Assembly: GCF_017809215.1 (NCBI RefSeq)
Contig: NZ_CP065424.1
Location: forward strand, 894,001-958,000
Direction: 5' to 3'
Origin: Heyndrickxia oleronia
GTDB lineage: Bacteria > Bacillota > Bacilli > Bacillales > Bacillaceae_C
DNA length: 64,000 nt
Part shown: in pieces, positions 25,719 through 34,331 of the stretch
How positions within the stretch are numbered: position 1 is the stretch's first letter
Layout: each line of letters opens with the position of its first letter
Translations under genes and position numbers: made by a program
Notes under the pieces: generated by a model
Told to the model about the DNA's origin: nothing
Databases searched by the model: none
Seen by the model: only the letters and a program-made list of their open reading frames with translations

Positions 25719-26477
25719 ATGCAGTCCTTTATGAAGCAGTTAGTACAGCAACGAGATAAATTGAGTCAACTGGAAAAGCAAGTCCTAAATTTCTTTATTC
25801 GCTATCCAGAAAAAATTGATTCCCTCAAATTGGAGGATGCAGCGAAGGAGATGTATGTGTCGACAGCAACGATTAGTCGAACATGCAAGAAATTGGGGTA
25901 TCAAGGCTTTCAAGATTTTAAACTCCAATTGAAATTGTATCGACATGATGTGGGCGATTCAAAACATCACGAACCTTCTGCATCTCTTTCTGCTCACATC
26001 AGTAGATATGAACAGGATATGCATGAAGCATTAAAAAGAATAGATGAAAATCTTCTTAAACAAGCTAATAGTATGATTAAACGTGCAAAGCAGATTGAAT
26101 GGTTCGGAGTCGGCCATTCTTATTCCGTCTGCTTGGATGCATCGAAAAAGTTAATCATGTTAGGAAAACGAAGTATGGCACGGACGGACTGGGATGACTT
26201 AAGGTACGCGGCATTGAATTTAACAAAAGACGATCTGGCTATTTTTGTTTCTAATAGTGGTGAAACCTTGAATATCCTCGAATATGCCCATCTAGTCAAA
26301 AAACAAGGAACACCCATACTCTCACTCGTTGGAACAAAGCACAACCGCCTATCAGAACTATCCGATTTTGTCTTCTACACACCAATCAAAAACTATTACC
26401 ACGGAGAAATAGACATGTGCTCTCGTGCTCCATTCAACATTTTCTTAGACTTATTGCTTTTGGAATACGGAAGCTAG
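25719..26477 (+). CDS. RpiR-family regulator (HTH plus SIS domain)
   Basis: 252 aa. Residues 1-75 are the RpiR helix-turn-helix (LSQLEKQVLNFFIRYPEKID; YVSTATISRTCKKLGYQGFQ). Residues ~110-240 are a SIS sugar-phosphate-binding domain (IEWFGVGHSYSVCLDASKKL; IFVSNSGETLNILEYA). It senses a phosphosugar and probably controls the PTS/MalY genes upstream. ATG 25719 has AAAGG with 8-nt spacing; upstream GTG/ATG codons are too close. The final codons and the stop (26475-26477) lie inside a REP-like element. Confidence 0.9.
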   Translation: MQSFMKQLVQQRDKLSQLEKQVLNFFIRYPEKIDSLKLEDAAKEMYVSTATISRTCKKLGYQGFQDFKLQLKLYRHDVGDSKHHEPSASLSAHISRYEQDMHEALKRIDENLLKQANSMIKRAKQIEWFGVGHSYSVCLDASKKLIMLGKRSMARTDWDDLRYAALNLTKDDLAIFVSNSGETLNILEYAHLVKKQGTPILSLVGTKHNRLSELSDFVFYTPIKNYYHGEIDMCSRAPFNIFLDLLLLEYGS

Positions 26478-26503
26478 GGGACGGTTCTCCTGCTTCTTTT
26501 TTT
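26470..26503 (+). repeat. REP-like hairpin overlapping the RpiR stop codon
   Basis: 27-nt unit 26470-26496 (GAAGCT...TGCTTC, core GGGGACGGTTC), followed by seven T, so it doubles as a terminator. It supplies the last Ser codon and the TAG stop of the RpiR gene, which implies it landed in or replaced the gene's original end. Confidence 0.85.
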
Positions 26504-26860
26504 ATGTTATTTGAGAGAGATTTGCACCCGGTTGGTTAATTGTGTAAATTTATAGTAATCGATCGATTAAAAAGACGCTAAGTTGAAGGAAAAATTATAA
26601 GATTTCACTGTAATTTCCAGGGCTAGTAAATCGGATGAAGCACCCGATCTGCTTTTTTTTACATGAGTGCAGGATGTACCTGAACGTGTAGGCCCTAATT
26701 TATGACTACAGTTCTTATGTATGATATTATTTTAATGTGTGAATGACTATTCAGAGAAACCTACTTTATTTCGTAATCGTGGGTTCAGATATTCTGTATT
26801 AATGAACGAAAGCGAAGCATGAGAACCGTCCCCATGCTTACGTGATTGGAGGAGTAATAA
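26478..26860. other. Intergenic stretch between two REP-like elements
   Basis: Holds the tail of the element at 26470-26503, a weak hairpin with T8 (ATCGG...CCGAT, about 26630-26660), and the REP-like unit at 26814-26840 just before the oxidoreductase ribosome site. No open frame. Confidence 0.45.
26814..26840 (+). repeat. REP-like hairpin (GAAGCA arms)
   Basis: GAAGCAT...ATGCTTA arms with core GAACCGTCCCC. It ends 20 bases before the ATG of the MDR oxidoreductase, so it lies in the 5' leader of that mRNA. Confidence 0.85.
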
Positions 26861-27874
26861 ATGAGTCAAATGCAAAAACAAATTAAGCTTGCAAGACGTC
26901 CTGTTGGAACGCCTTCGATGGAGGATTTTGCTTTTATTGAGGCACCAATTGGAGCACCATCAGCTGGTGAAGTGTTGGTACGTACCGTATATATTTCGGT
27001 TGATCCGTATTTACGTGGAAGGATGCAGGATGTTAAATCGTATATTCCTCCATTTCAATTAAATGAGGTTATTACAAGTGGAGTAATTGGCCAGGTTGTA
27101 GAATCGAAATCGGAGCATTTTTCTAAAGGCGATGTAATAATTGGCAATCTCGGCTGGCAGGAATATTCAATTGCAAATGAGAGAGAAATTCGGAAAATTG
27201 ATCCGACACTAGCTCCTGTATCAGCTCATCTAAGTATTATCGGAATGACAGGATTAACGGCGTATTTTGGTCTGCTTGATATTGGTCAACCAAAAGAAGG
27301 AGAAACTGTTGTTGTATCCGGAGCCGCTGGTGCAGTGGGATCGGCCGTTGGACAAATTGCGAAAATTAAAGGGGCTCGTGTCGTAGGGATTGCCGGCACA
27401 GAAGAAAAATGCCGCTATCTTTTAAATGAGCTTGGATTTGATGCAGTCATTAACTATAAAAAAGAAGATGTTCCTAGTGCGCTAGAAAAGGCATGTCCGA
27501 ATGGAATCGATGTGTACTTTGATAATGTTGGTGGCTCTATTTCTGATGCTGTGTTCCCACTTCTTAATAAATTTGCACGTATTCCGGTTTGTGGAGCAAT
27601 TTCTTCCTATAATAAAGTGGAAGCTGATATGGGACCTCGCGTTCAAACTGCACTAATTAAAACAAGTGCCCTAATGAAAGGATTTACACTTGGAGATTAC
27701 TCTGATCGATTTAAAGAAGGCGGCGCCGCGCTTGCCACATGGTTAAACGAAGGAAAACTTAAATATGAAGAAACCATAACCGAAGGATTCGACCATATAA
27801 TCGACGCATTCCTTGATCTGTTTACAGGCGCAAATCTCGGAAAACAACTCGTTAAAGTAGCGGATATTGAGTAA
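26861..27874 (+). CDS. NADP-dependent MDR oxidoreductase (CurA/YfmJ-like)
   Basis: 337 aa medium-chain dehydrogenase without zinc ligands. The nucleotide-binding motif is VVVSGAAGAVGSAVGQIAKI (about residues 148-167). YISVDPYLRGRMQD near residue 47 and the late DYSDRF/EGFDHIIDAFLDLF segments identify the leukotriene-B4-dehydrogenase/CurA group. These reduce alpha,beta-unsaturated ketones with NADPH; the physiological substrate is unknown. Single gene, bracketed by REP-like hairpins at 26814 and 27879. Confidence 0.9.
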   Translation: MSQMQKQIKLARRPVGTPSMEDFAFIEAPIGAPSAGEVLVRTVYISVDPYLRGRMQDVKSYIPPFQLNEVITSGVIGQVVESKSEHFSKGDVIIGNLGWQEYSIANEREIRKIDPTLAPVSAHLSIIGMTGLTAYFGLLDIGQPKEGETVVVSGAAGAVGSAVGQIAKIKGARVVGIAGTEEKCRYLLNELGFDAVINYKKEDVPSALEKACPNGIDVYFDNVGGSISDAVFPLLNKFARIPVCGAISSYNKVEADMGPRVQTALIKTSALMKGFTLGDYSDRFKEGGAALATWLNEGKLKYEETITEGFDHIIDAFLDLFTGANLGKQLVKVADIE

Positions 27875-28425
27875 AGAAGAAGCAGGGGACGGTTCTCCTG
27901 CTTCTTTTTTCATATATTGTTTGATAGATGCTTGTCCTAGCAACTTCATTTCTTTAAGTTATACAATCGAGGTAAATATGAATGGAAGGCAAATTGTGCG
28001 ATTCACTTGTTATCCTTATGCGAGGACAACAAGGCGGTTCGAGACACTCCAAATGCATAGTTCATAATTAATAATGCGGTTAAGGTTAAATTTATAAAAA
28101 GACTGTGCTTTTACTGCTTTTATCAATAAAGGGATTGGTTTTTCAATCATTTCATATATAATAGGTTTAATAATCTCTTCGCCATAAACCTCATAGTACT
28201 TCCGCAAAAAATTTTATAGTTCCTTTTAACACCTCAAAATAATACCTATGTTCTAAAAATACTAACCTACCAAAAAAATCTTCTAGTTTGTACCTTATCC
28301 TGACTATTAATGTATCCTACCTAAACTGATTTTTACCTACCCTAAATACATCCAAAAAAAAAATTTAATAGAAACGGTGGTCTGATGAATAAATATGAAG
28401 GTCCATTTAAGCTGTGGTGATAAAC
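27875..28425. other. 550-bp gap upstream of the RAYT gene
   Basis: After the REP-like hairpin at 27879-27910 the sequence is AT-rich. A leftward frame of about 60 codons (28016-28207, TTG start) lacks a good ribosome site and was not accepted. The RAYT promoter must lie in the last 200 bases, but no clear boxes are seen. Confidence 0.4.
27879..27910 (+). repeat. REP-like hairpin with T run
   Basis: 26-nt unit 27879-27904 (GAAGCAGGGGACGG... TTCTCCTGCTTC) followed by six T; it lies 5 bases past the oxidoreductase stop and should terminate it. It is the left neighbour of the RAYT gene. Confidence 0.85.
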
Positions 28426-29202
28426 TTGCCTCGCGGTGCTAGAGTGAAAAGTAGAAGTGGAATATATCATATTATGCTTAGGGGAGTAAACAAGCAGGAA
28501 ATATTTCACGATGATGAGGACTGTATAACATTCTTAGATACGATTAATAGATATAAAGAGAAAGCTGAGTTAACTGTGTATGCTTGGTGCTTGATGAATA
28601 ATCATGTGCATCTCCTTTTGAAAGAAGGGAATGAGGATATTTCGATAACAATGAAGAGGATAGGCGTGAGCTTTGTTTCGTATTATAACAGGAAATACGA
28701 GACAACTGGGCATCTTTTTCAAGATAGGTTCCGTAGTGAAAATGTAGAAAGTATGAGATATTTACTCACCGTAATTCGATATATTCATCAAAACCCAGTT
28801 AAAGCGGGAATGGTTCAGCAAGTTGATTTATGGAAGTGGAGCAGCTGTCTCGGCTACTATGGAAAAACAGTTTATCCGAGGATGTTGCTGGATTCTGATG
28901 ATCTATTAAGTTTATTTTCGTCAGATTTGTCAATTGCACAAGAGAGATTTAAAGAATTTAATGAAAGGAAAAATAATGATGAATGCTTAGAAGAACAAAT
29001 AAACCAAAGGCGATTATCAGATAATGAAGCAAGGCAAGAGATTAAGAGGCAACTTGGTGGAATTGAATTAGCGCAGGTTAAAAGTCTTCCAAGGGAAAAA
29101 AGAAATAAGATACTTAGACAGGTGAAGGAAATTGATGGGATATCCCAACGACAAGCCGCGCGAATTTTGGGAGTTTCCCCTAGTTTGATATTTAAAGCGT
29201 AA
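28426..29202 (+). mobile_element. REP-associated tyrosine transposase (RAYT) gene
   Basis: 258 aa from TTG 28426 (MPRGARVKSRSGIYHIMLRG, the usual start of this family); GTG codons at 28414/28417 are in frame but GGTGA at 28416-28420 fits the TTG. This is a Y1/HUH transposase: the metal-binding HVH is at His60-Val-His62 (WCLMNNHVHLLLKEG) and the likely nucleophile is Tyr119 in VIRYIHQNPVKAGMV. The C-terminal ~65 residues carry a helix-turn-helix (LREVK-like linker, then ISQRQAARILGVSPSLIF). RAYTs nick single-stranded hairpins and are linked to REP repeats. A GAAGCA-type REP-like unit starts three bases after the stop and another lies upstream at 27879. Confidence 0.9.
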
Positions 29203-29204
29203 AG

Positions 29205-29231
29205 GAAGCAGTAGAACCGTCCCCATGCTTC
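29205..29231 (+). repeat. REP-like hairpin directly after the RAYT gene
   Basis: GAAGCA...TGCTTC arms with core GAACCGTCCCC, starting three bases after the transposase stop. Same orientation of core as the units at 22677 and 26814. Confidence 0.88.
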
Positions 29232-29321
29232 TTCCCCTTTTTGCCACATTCCCGGAAATACTTAGTTATTAATTAATGGCCTGAAAGGGGTTACACTATA
29301 GATAGTAAGGGATGTGATCAT

Positions 29322-31283
29322 GTGATTTCCTTAACGAATAGGCAGTTGAGTATACTCAATAGGTTATTGTTTCAGAAAGATTATGTGAAGATTAGGCAGT
29401 TGTCAGAAGCGTTTGAGGTGAGTGATAGGACGATTCGGTATGATTTGGATTATATTCAAAGCTTTCTGAAGGAGAGTGAGATATCCCTGTTAAGGGAGCC
29501 AAGAAAAGGAATCTTCCTTGACATTACTGCCCAGCAAGCCGCAATTTTAAAAAATGATCTTATGCAGTTAAATCACTATGTTGTAGCCCCTAAGGAATTT
29601 ATATATATGCTCTGTATAAAGATTCTTCTGGAACAGCATACAACTCTTGATAGTCTTGGAGACCAATTGAATACCAGTAAAAACAAAGTGTTTCAGAATA
29701 TGGAGAAGGTCGAAGTAGAGTTGGGTAAATGTGGAATTAAAATTGAAAGAAAGCCTTCAAAGGGAATTTCACCTGTAGGCAATGAAAGAGATATTCGGAA
29801 CGCATTTACCTCCATTTTTAATGATGCGATTGTATCGTCTGCCATTTCGGTGCAATATTTTTTTCAACAATTTAATCACGAGTTACTTCAGCGTGCAAAT
29901 ACATTTATAAAAAAATTTGAAGAGGAACAGGCTGTTCAATTTAGTGATGATTCTCTAGATGAATTGAAGTTAGTTCTTTGTTATCAATTCAACCGGATAA
30001 AAATGAACCAATTTGTGGAATTTCCCTTTGTTGAAAAGAAAGATTTTATCAAAACACAAGTGTATGAGGATATACAAAACATGTATACTTCCATCTTCTA
30101 TACCAATCTTGAAGATGATGAAATCTTTTATTTATACAACCAATTGAAAGGAGCAAAGGTGTCAACATTTCCGGGAAGCATTGATCCATTTAATAAACAG
30201 GAAGATGCTTATCAAATAACTTATTTATTTGCCAAAGAAGTAGAAAAGCGATTAGGGATAAATTTTAAACAAGATTTAGAGTTTATCAATGGGCTAGTCG
30301 TTCATTTGCAGGTTGCATTGCATCGATTAGCAAATAACCAACGTATTGAAAACCCACTTACAGAGCAAGTGAAATATAAATATAGATTTATTTATGAAAT
30401 CACTCGTAAGGCGTTACAGAAAATTGAGGATCTTTATCAACTCCAATTACCTGAGGATGAGATTGCCTATATTGCCATGCATCTAGGTGCTAGTTATGAA
30501 AGACATTCCTTTTCCGGATATATGCCTACAGCACTTGTTGTATGTGGTTCCGGCTTAGCGACTTCTTCCTTATTAACTACTAGATTGAAGGTCATGCTTC
30601 CTGAATTAAAGGTTTTCGGCCCTATCAGTGTGAGCCATATTGATCAATTCATGGATCAACCAATCGATTTTATTATATCGACGGTACCATTAACACTACA
30701 GGATCTTGAGGTTGTCATTGTCAATCCACTTCTTGAGCCGGAAGAACTAATGAATTTGAAAGGCTTAATCTTTAAGAAAACCTATCAAAGGCAAATGAAT
30801 GAGCTCATTCAGAAGGAACAGCCATTAAACGATTATTATGAGTTAGGAAATCTTATACCAGCAGATTATATTCAATTACAAGAAGAATCGGGTACATGGA
30901 GAGATTCAATTAAAATGGCTGGCAAACCTTTACTAGAGAATGATTTTATTACGAATCAATATGTGAATGCAATGATTCGAGCGGTTGAGGAGTTAGGTCC
31001 ATATATGGTCTTTATTCCAGGTGTCGCCATTGTACATGCCTCATCGAAGGATGGTGTGATTAAAGATGGTGCAAGCTTATTAGTGCTTGATCATCCGATT
31101 CCATTTGGAGATTCAGGAAAAGTAATGGTACAGGTGATCATCGTTATCTGTTCAACTAAGTCCGAATCAGACTTATTTATTCATTTGGTTCAAATTCTTG
31201 AGAAGCAAGATAACTTGGAAATGGTGAAAAATTCAACTAGTATTCAACAAATATTAAATTTAAACAATAAAGCAGCAAGGTGA
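29322..31283 (+). CDS. BglG/MtlR-type PRD transcription activator with EIIB and EIIA domains
   Basis: 653 aa. N-terminal HTH (residues ~4-60: NRQLSILNRLLFQKDYVKIR; FEVSDRTIRYDLDYIQ), two PRD domains (~180-285 and ~290-395, with conserved His in GLVVHLQVALHRLAN and YIAMHLGASYERH), an EIIB-like domain (~403-490, CGSGLATSSLL) and an EIIA-like domain (~510-645, VAIVHASSKDG). Such proteins activate adjacent PTS operons and are tuned by phosphorylation by HPr and EIIs. GTG start at 29322, AAGGG about 10 nt upstream. Nine bases separate it from the EIIA gene, so it is transcribed with its target PTS. Confidence 0.92.
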   Translation: MISLTNRQLSILNRLLFQKDYVKIRQLSEAFEVSDRTIRYDLDYIQSFLKESEISLLREPRKGIFLDITAQQAAILKNDLMQLNHYVVAPKEFIYMLCIKILLEQHTTLDSLGDQLNTSKNKVFQNMEKVEVELGKCGIKIERKPSKGISPVGNERDIRNAFTSIFNDAIVSSAISVQYFFQQFNHELLQRANTFIKKFEEEQAVQFSDDSLDELKLVLCYQFNRIKMNQFVEFPFVEKKDFIKTQVYEDIQNMYTSIFYTNLEDDEIFYLYNQLKGAKVSTFPGSIDPFNKQEDAYQITYLFAKEVEKRLGINFKQDLEFINGLVVHLQVALHRLANNQRIENPLTEQVKYKYRFIYEITRKALQKIEDLYQLQLPEDEIAYIAMHLGASYERHSFSGYMPTALVVCGSGLATSSLLTTRLKVMLPELKVFGPISVSHIDQFMDQPIDFIISTVPLTLQDLEVVIVNPLLEPEELMNLKGLIFKKTYQRQMNELIQKEQPLNDYYELGNLIPADYIQLQEESGTWRDSIKMAGKPLLENDFITNQYVNAMIRAVEELGPYMVFIPGVAIVHASSKDGVIKDGASLLVLDHPIPFGDSGKVMVQVIIVICSTKSESDLFIHLVQILEKQDNLEMVKNSTSIQQILNLNNKAAR

Positions 31284-31292
31284 TGAACGTAT

Positions 31293-31748
31293 ATGTCGCA
31301 ATTAATTCAGATCGAAAATATTCAAGTACAACAAAAAGCAACAGATTGGGAAGATGCAATAAGAAGAGCTGGACAGCTCCTTTTTGAAAATGGAAGTGTA
31401 GATACGGACTATATCGATATGATGGTTCAAGCGATACATGAAATGGGACCATATATTGTGATTGCACCACATATTGCATTTGCCCATGCAAGGCCAAGTG
31501 AGAGTGTTAAAAAGAATGATATTAGTTTGATTACATTAGAAAGCCCAGTTCCTTTTGGCAGCGAGCACAATGATCCTGTAAATATTGTATTTGCTTTCTG
31601 TGCTACAGAAGATGGCGGGCATCTTGAGCAATTAACTAGTCTTGCTAGTTTGCTAGATAACCCAAATGTTCTCAAAGGATTAAATGAAAGTAAAAGCAAC
31701 GAGGAAATCTATCAACTATTAAATCAATCAACTAAAGGAGAGAAATGA
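31293..31748 (+). CDS. PTS EIIA component, ascorbate/fructose type
   Basis: 151 aa. The phosphorylated His lies in PHIAFAHARPSESV, as in UlaC/SgaA and mannitol-type EIIA proteins. It takes phosphate from HPr and passes it to the EIIB encoded next. It shares its domain type with the C-terminus of the activator upstream. Its stop overlaps the leader of the EIIB gene. Confidence 0.9.
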   Translation: MSQLIQIENIQVQQKATDWEDAIRRAGQLLFENGSVDTDYIDMMVQAIHEMGPYIVIAPHIAFAHARPSESVKKNDISLITLESPVPFGSEHNDPVNIVFAFCATEDGGHLEQLTSLASLLDNPNVLKGLNESKSNEEIYQLLNQSTKGEK

Positions 31749-31750
31749 AA

Positions 31751-32041
31751 ATGAAAAATTTAAATATTATTACAGTTTGTGGCTTTGGTGTTGGTTCATC
31801 AATGGTTCTTAAAATGAAAGTAGATGAAATTTTAAAAGAAGAAGGTATTACAGCAAAGGTTTCGACATCTGATGTTGGTTCAGCAGCATCTACTCCATGT
31901 GATGTTATTTTTACATCCAATGAATTAGGGGAAAAGCTTAGTCAAACTGCTAGTGTTCCAGTAGTGATGGTGAAAAACTTTATTGATAAAAATGAAATTA
32001 AAGAAAAAGGCTTACCTGTTATTCAAAGTCTGCTTTCATAA
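31751..32041 (+). CDS. PTS EIIB component, ascorbate type (UlaB-like)
   Basis: 96 aa. The phospho-cysteine is Cys10 in ITVCGFGVGSSMVLKM. The small lactate/ascorbate-type EIIB fold matches UlaB/SgaB. ATG 31751 has AAAGGAGAG at a good distance; an ATG at 31745 is nearly fused to that site. It works with EIIA and EIIC on either side. Confidence 0.9.
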   Translation: MKNLNIITVCGFGVGSSMVLKMKVDEILKEEGITAKVSTSDVGSAASTPCDVIFTSNELGEKLSQTASVPVVMVKNFIDKNEIKEKGLPVIQSLLS

Positions 32042-32065
32042 TTCTGACAGAGAGGAAAATGGGGT

Positions 32066-33337
32066 ATGCAAATTATCGATTTTATAGTAAACCAAATTTT
32101 ACGTGAGCCAGCATTATTCTTAGGAATAATCGCTGCTCTTGGATTGATTATACAAAGAAAAAATTTCTCAGATATTATTAGTGGAACCTTAAAGACAGTT
32201 ATTGGTGTGGTCATTCTAACACAAGGAACCAATATTCTTATTAGCTCGATTACACCATTATCTGATTCCTTTAATGCTCTGTATCAAATTCCAGCGGATA
32301 AAACGTTACATCCAATCGGAGCAGATAAGTTTCTTAGTACGTACGGTAGTCAAATTGGGCTTTCCATGTTACTTGCATTTTTAATTAATATTATCGTCGC
32401 TCGATTTACACCATTAAAGAATGTCTTTTTAACTGGACATATGTTATTTTGGTTCCCGTTTATTTTTACTGCGATTGCGGTTGAAAGTGGTTTAAGGGGT
32501 GCAGGAATTGTCATTTTTGCAACGATCTTTGCAGCATTATACTTTATTATTGCTCCAGCATTGATCAAACCTTTTGTTCGAAAAGTAACAGGCGGAGATT
32601 CATTTACACTTGGTCATCCAACTATCGGATTATCCATTGTTTCTGGATTGCTCGGGAAAGTATTTGGGAATAAGGAAAAATCAACAGAGGATATCAAGTT
32701 TCCTAAGCAAATTGAGTTTTTACGTGAAATTACGATTACATCTTCACTTGTCATGTTTATTGTATACATGATTGTTGGCTTATTAATCGGTGGGGATCAA
32801 GTAGATAAAATTTTTGGAGATAAAAGCTTAGTAACATTTTCATTATTGCAGGGTGTTTTATTTGGAGCGGGTTTAACGATTCTTTTACAAGGGGTTCGTA
32901 TGATGCTATCCGAAATTATCCCAGCATTTAAAGGGATTTCAGATAAAATTATTCCAAATGCAGTGCCTGCATTAGACTGTCCAATTATTTTCCCATTTGC
33001 ACCTAATGCAGTGATTATTGGATTTTTAGTATCAATGGTTACTTCAACGATTACTTTATTTATTATTGGTGGCACTGGCTTATTTCCTTTTGCGATTGTA
33101 CCTCTAACAATTACATGCTTTTTCGAAATTGGAACAGCGGCAGTTATCGGAAATGGTACCGGAGGATTAAGAGGTGCAATCATTGGATCAGCAGTAGCTG
33201 GTGTACTAATGATCCTATTAGTAGGATTTTCAGTTCCATTCCTACAAAATACTGTATCCGAATGGATTCTAGTATTTGGAGGAAATGACTTATCCCTATG
33301 GTCAATTATTGCAGGAGCTATTGGAAAATTATTTTAA
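32066..33337 (+). CDS. PTS EIIC component, ascorbate type (UlaA/SgaT-like)
   Basis: 423 aa polytopic protein of the ascorbate EIIC family (IIDFIVNQILREPALFLGII at the start; GQ/GAHxxx-like loops; NAVPALDCPIIFPFAPNAVI; GNGTGGLRGAIIGSAVAGV). Together with the two preceding proteins it forms a complete three-component system. UlaA moves L-ascorbate in E. coli, but this family has many uncharacterised sugars. The following SIS gene and the absence of UlaD/E/F-type lyase or epimerase genes argue against plain ascorbate use. Confidence 0.9.
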   Translation: MQIIDFIVNQILREPALFLGIIAALGLIIQRKNFSDIISGTLKTVIGVVILTQGTNILISSITPLSDSFNALYQIPADKTLHPIGADKFLSTYGSQIGLSMLLAFLINIIVARFTPLKNVFLTGHMLFWFPFIFTAIAVESGLRGAGIVIFATIFAALYFIIAPALIKPFVRKVTGGDSFTLGHPTIGLSIVSGLLGKVFGNKEKSTEDIKFPKQIEFLREITITSSLVMFIVYMIVGLLIGGDQVDKIFGDKSLVTFSLLQGVLFGAGLTILLQGVRMMLSEIIPAFKGISDKIIPNAVPALDCPIIFPFAPNAVIIGFLVSMVTSTITLFIIGGTGLFPFAIVPLTITCFFEIGTAAVIGNGTGGLRGAIIGSAVAGVLMILLVGFSVPFLQNTVSEWILVFGGNDLSLWSIIAGAIGKLF

Positions 33338-33352
33338 TTGAAGGTGAATGAA

Positions 33353-34096
33353 GTGACAGATTACATTAAACAATATTTTCAACATGTTGAGACAATCTCG
33401 AAGCGTGTTTTGAACACACAGTATGATCGTATCATAGAAGCAGCTAATTCCTTCTCAGAATCTATTAAAAACGGGAACACAATACATGTATTTGGTGCTT
33501 CTCATGCGGGGATTATTGCAGAGGAATTATTTTATCGTACGGGTGGTTTAGCAGTAATTAATCCAATCTTAAATCCAACTTTAATGTTAAATACGCGTCC
33601 AGTCACATTAACATCACAAATGGAGCGGTTAAATGGGTTTGGAAAAGAAATCTTTCAATCTACTGCTGCCAAAGCCGGAGATACGATTCTCATTCACTCC
33701 GTTTCGGGTCGAAACTCTGTTTCTGTTGATATTGCCTTAGCAGCCAAGGAAAGGGGATTAACCACTATTGGACTAACTAATATGACGTATTCTTCGAAGG
33801 TTTCTTCTCGCCATAGTAGCAGAAAAAATTTGTATGAAGTAGTGGATATTGTTATAGACAATTGTGGTGACTTTGAAGACTCATCTATGCTACTTGAAGG
33901 AATGGATCAAAAAATTGGACCAACCTCAACAGCAATTGGAGCACTTATTGTGAATGCAATCGTTATTGCTACAGTAGATAATTTGATTAAGGCTGGGATT
34001 ACCCCACCTGTCTTCCATAGTGCCAATGTTGATGGTGGAGATGAATTTAATAAAAAAGTTTTAGAAGAAAATAAACATAATATTCACTATATGTAA
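33353..34096 (+). CDS. SIS-domain sugar-phosphate isomerase-like protein
   Basis: 247 aa. SIS fold motifs: IHVFGASHAGIIAEELFYRT (phosphosugar loop) and TILIHSVSGRNSVSVDIALA. It is similar in layout to the UPF0309 family, which is annotated only as a sugar isomerase domain. GTG 33353 is chosen because AAGGTGA lies 5-6 nt before it. Last gene of the PTS operon; it likely acts on the imported 6-phosphate or on an amino sugar. No reaction can be assigned from sequence alone. Confidence 0.82.
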   Translation: MTDYIKQYFQHVETISKRVLNTQYDRIIEAANSFSESIKNGNTIHVFGASHAGIIAEELFYRTGGLAVINPILNPTLMLNTRPVTLTSQMERLNGFGKEIFQSTAAKAGDTILIHSVSGRNSVSVDIALAAKERGLTTIGLTNMTYSSKVSSRHSSRKNLYEVVDIVIDNCGDFEDSSMLLEGMDQKIGPTSTAIGALIVNAIVIATVDNLIKAGITPPVFHSANVDGGDEFNKKVLEENKHNIHYM

Positions 34097-34102
34097 GAAT
34101 GG

Positions 34103-34135
34103 AAACAGACAATATTTGATATTGTCTGTTTTTTT
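34103..34135 (+). terminator. Terminator of the ascorbate-type PTS operon
   Basis: AAACAGACAATAT (34103-34115), loop TTG, ATATTGTCTGTTT (34119-34131), followed by more T. Confidence 0.92.
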
Positions 34136-34195
34136 GTGAGAATAAAGTATAGTTTTTCATTATATAAAAAACCAAAATAAATAGATCTTTAAATT

Positions 34196-34210
34196 TTTTA
34201 TATTATGAAA
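34196..34210 (+). promoter_or_regulatory. Candidate IclR-type operator 1
   Basis: TTTTATATTATGAAA is one mismatch from the palindrome TTTCATATTATGAAA shared with sites at 38104, 40000 and 42181. It precedes the first IclR gene, which suggests autoregulation. Confidence 0.45.
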
Positions 34211-34292
34211 TTTTCAAATTGTTCATATTTTAATTCCTCCATTATAATAAACTTAAACTATTTATTTAGAAACTATTTTTATAAGAAAAATG

Positions 34293-34306
34293 TAAGCGTT
34301 ATCCTT
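34293..34306 (+). promoter_or_regulatory. Candidate cre site before the first IclR gene
   Basis: TGTAAGCGTTATCC matches the cre consensus at all but the last position, 26 bp before the GTG start. Confidence 0.5.
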
Positions 34307-34331
34307 AATTGGAACATAGGAGGAGGCTAAT

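Noticed and set aside
22818..26477. Calling the EIICB/MalY/RpiR operon a maltose operon
   Set aside because: MalX-type permeases have uncertain substrates and no maltose-phosphate hydrolase gene is present, so only the family resemblance is reported.
26630..26660. Stand-alone terminator or small RNA between the RpiR and MDR genes
   Set aside because: Only a 5-bp stem precedes the T8 tract; too weak to list separately.
28016..28207. Leftward frame of about 60 codons upstream of the RAYT gene
   Set aside because: It needs a TTG start with poor ribosome-site spacing and resembles no family; AT-rich DNA here gives such frames easily.
32797..33183. Leftward 128-codon frame opposite the EIIC gene
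   Set aside because: It is antisense to a clear membrane protein gene, with the Pro/Ile/Asn-rich composition expected of a shadow frame.
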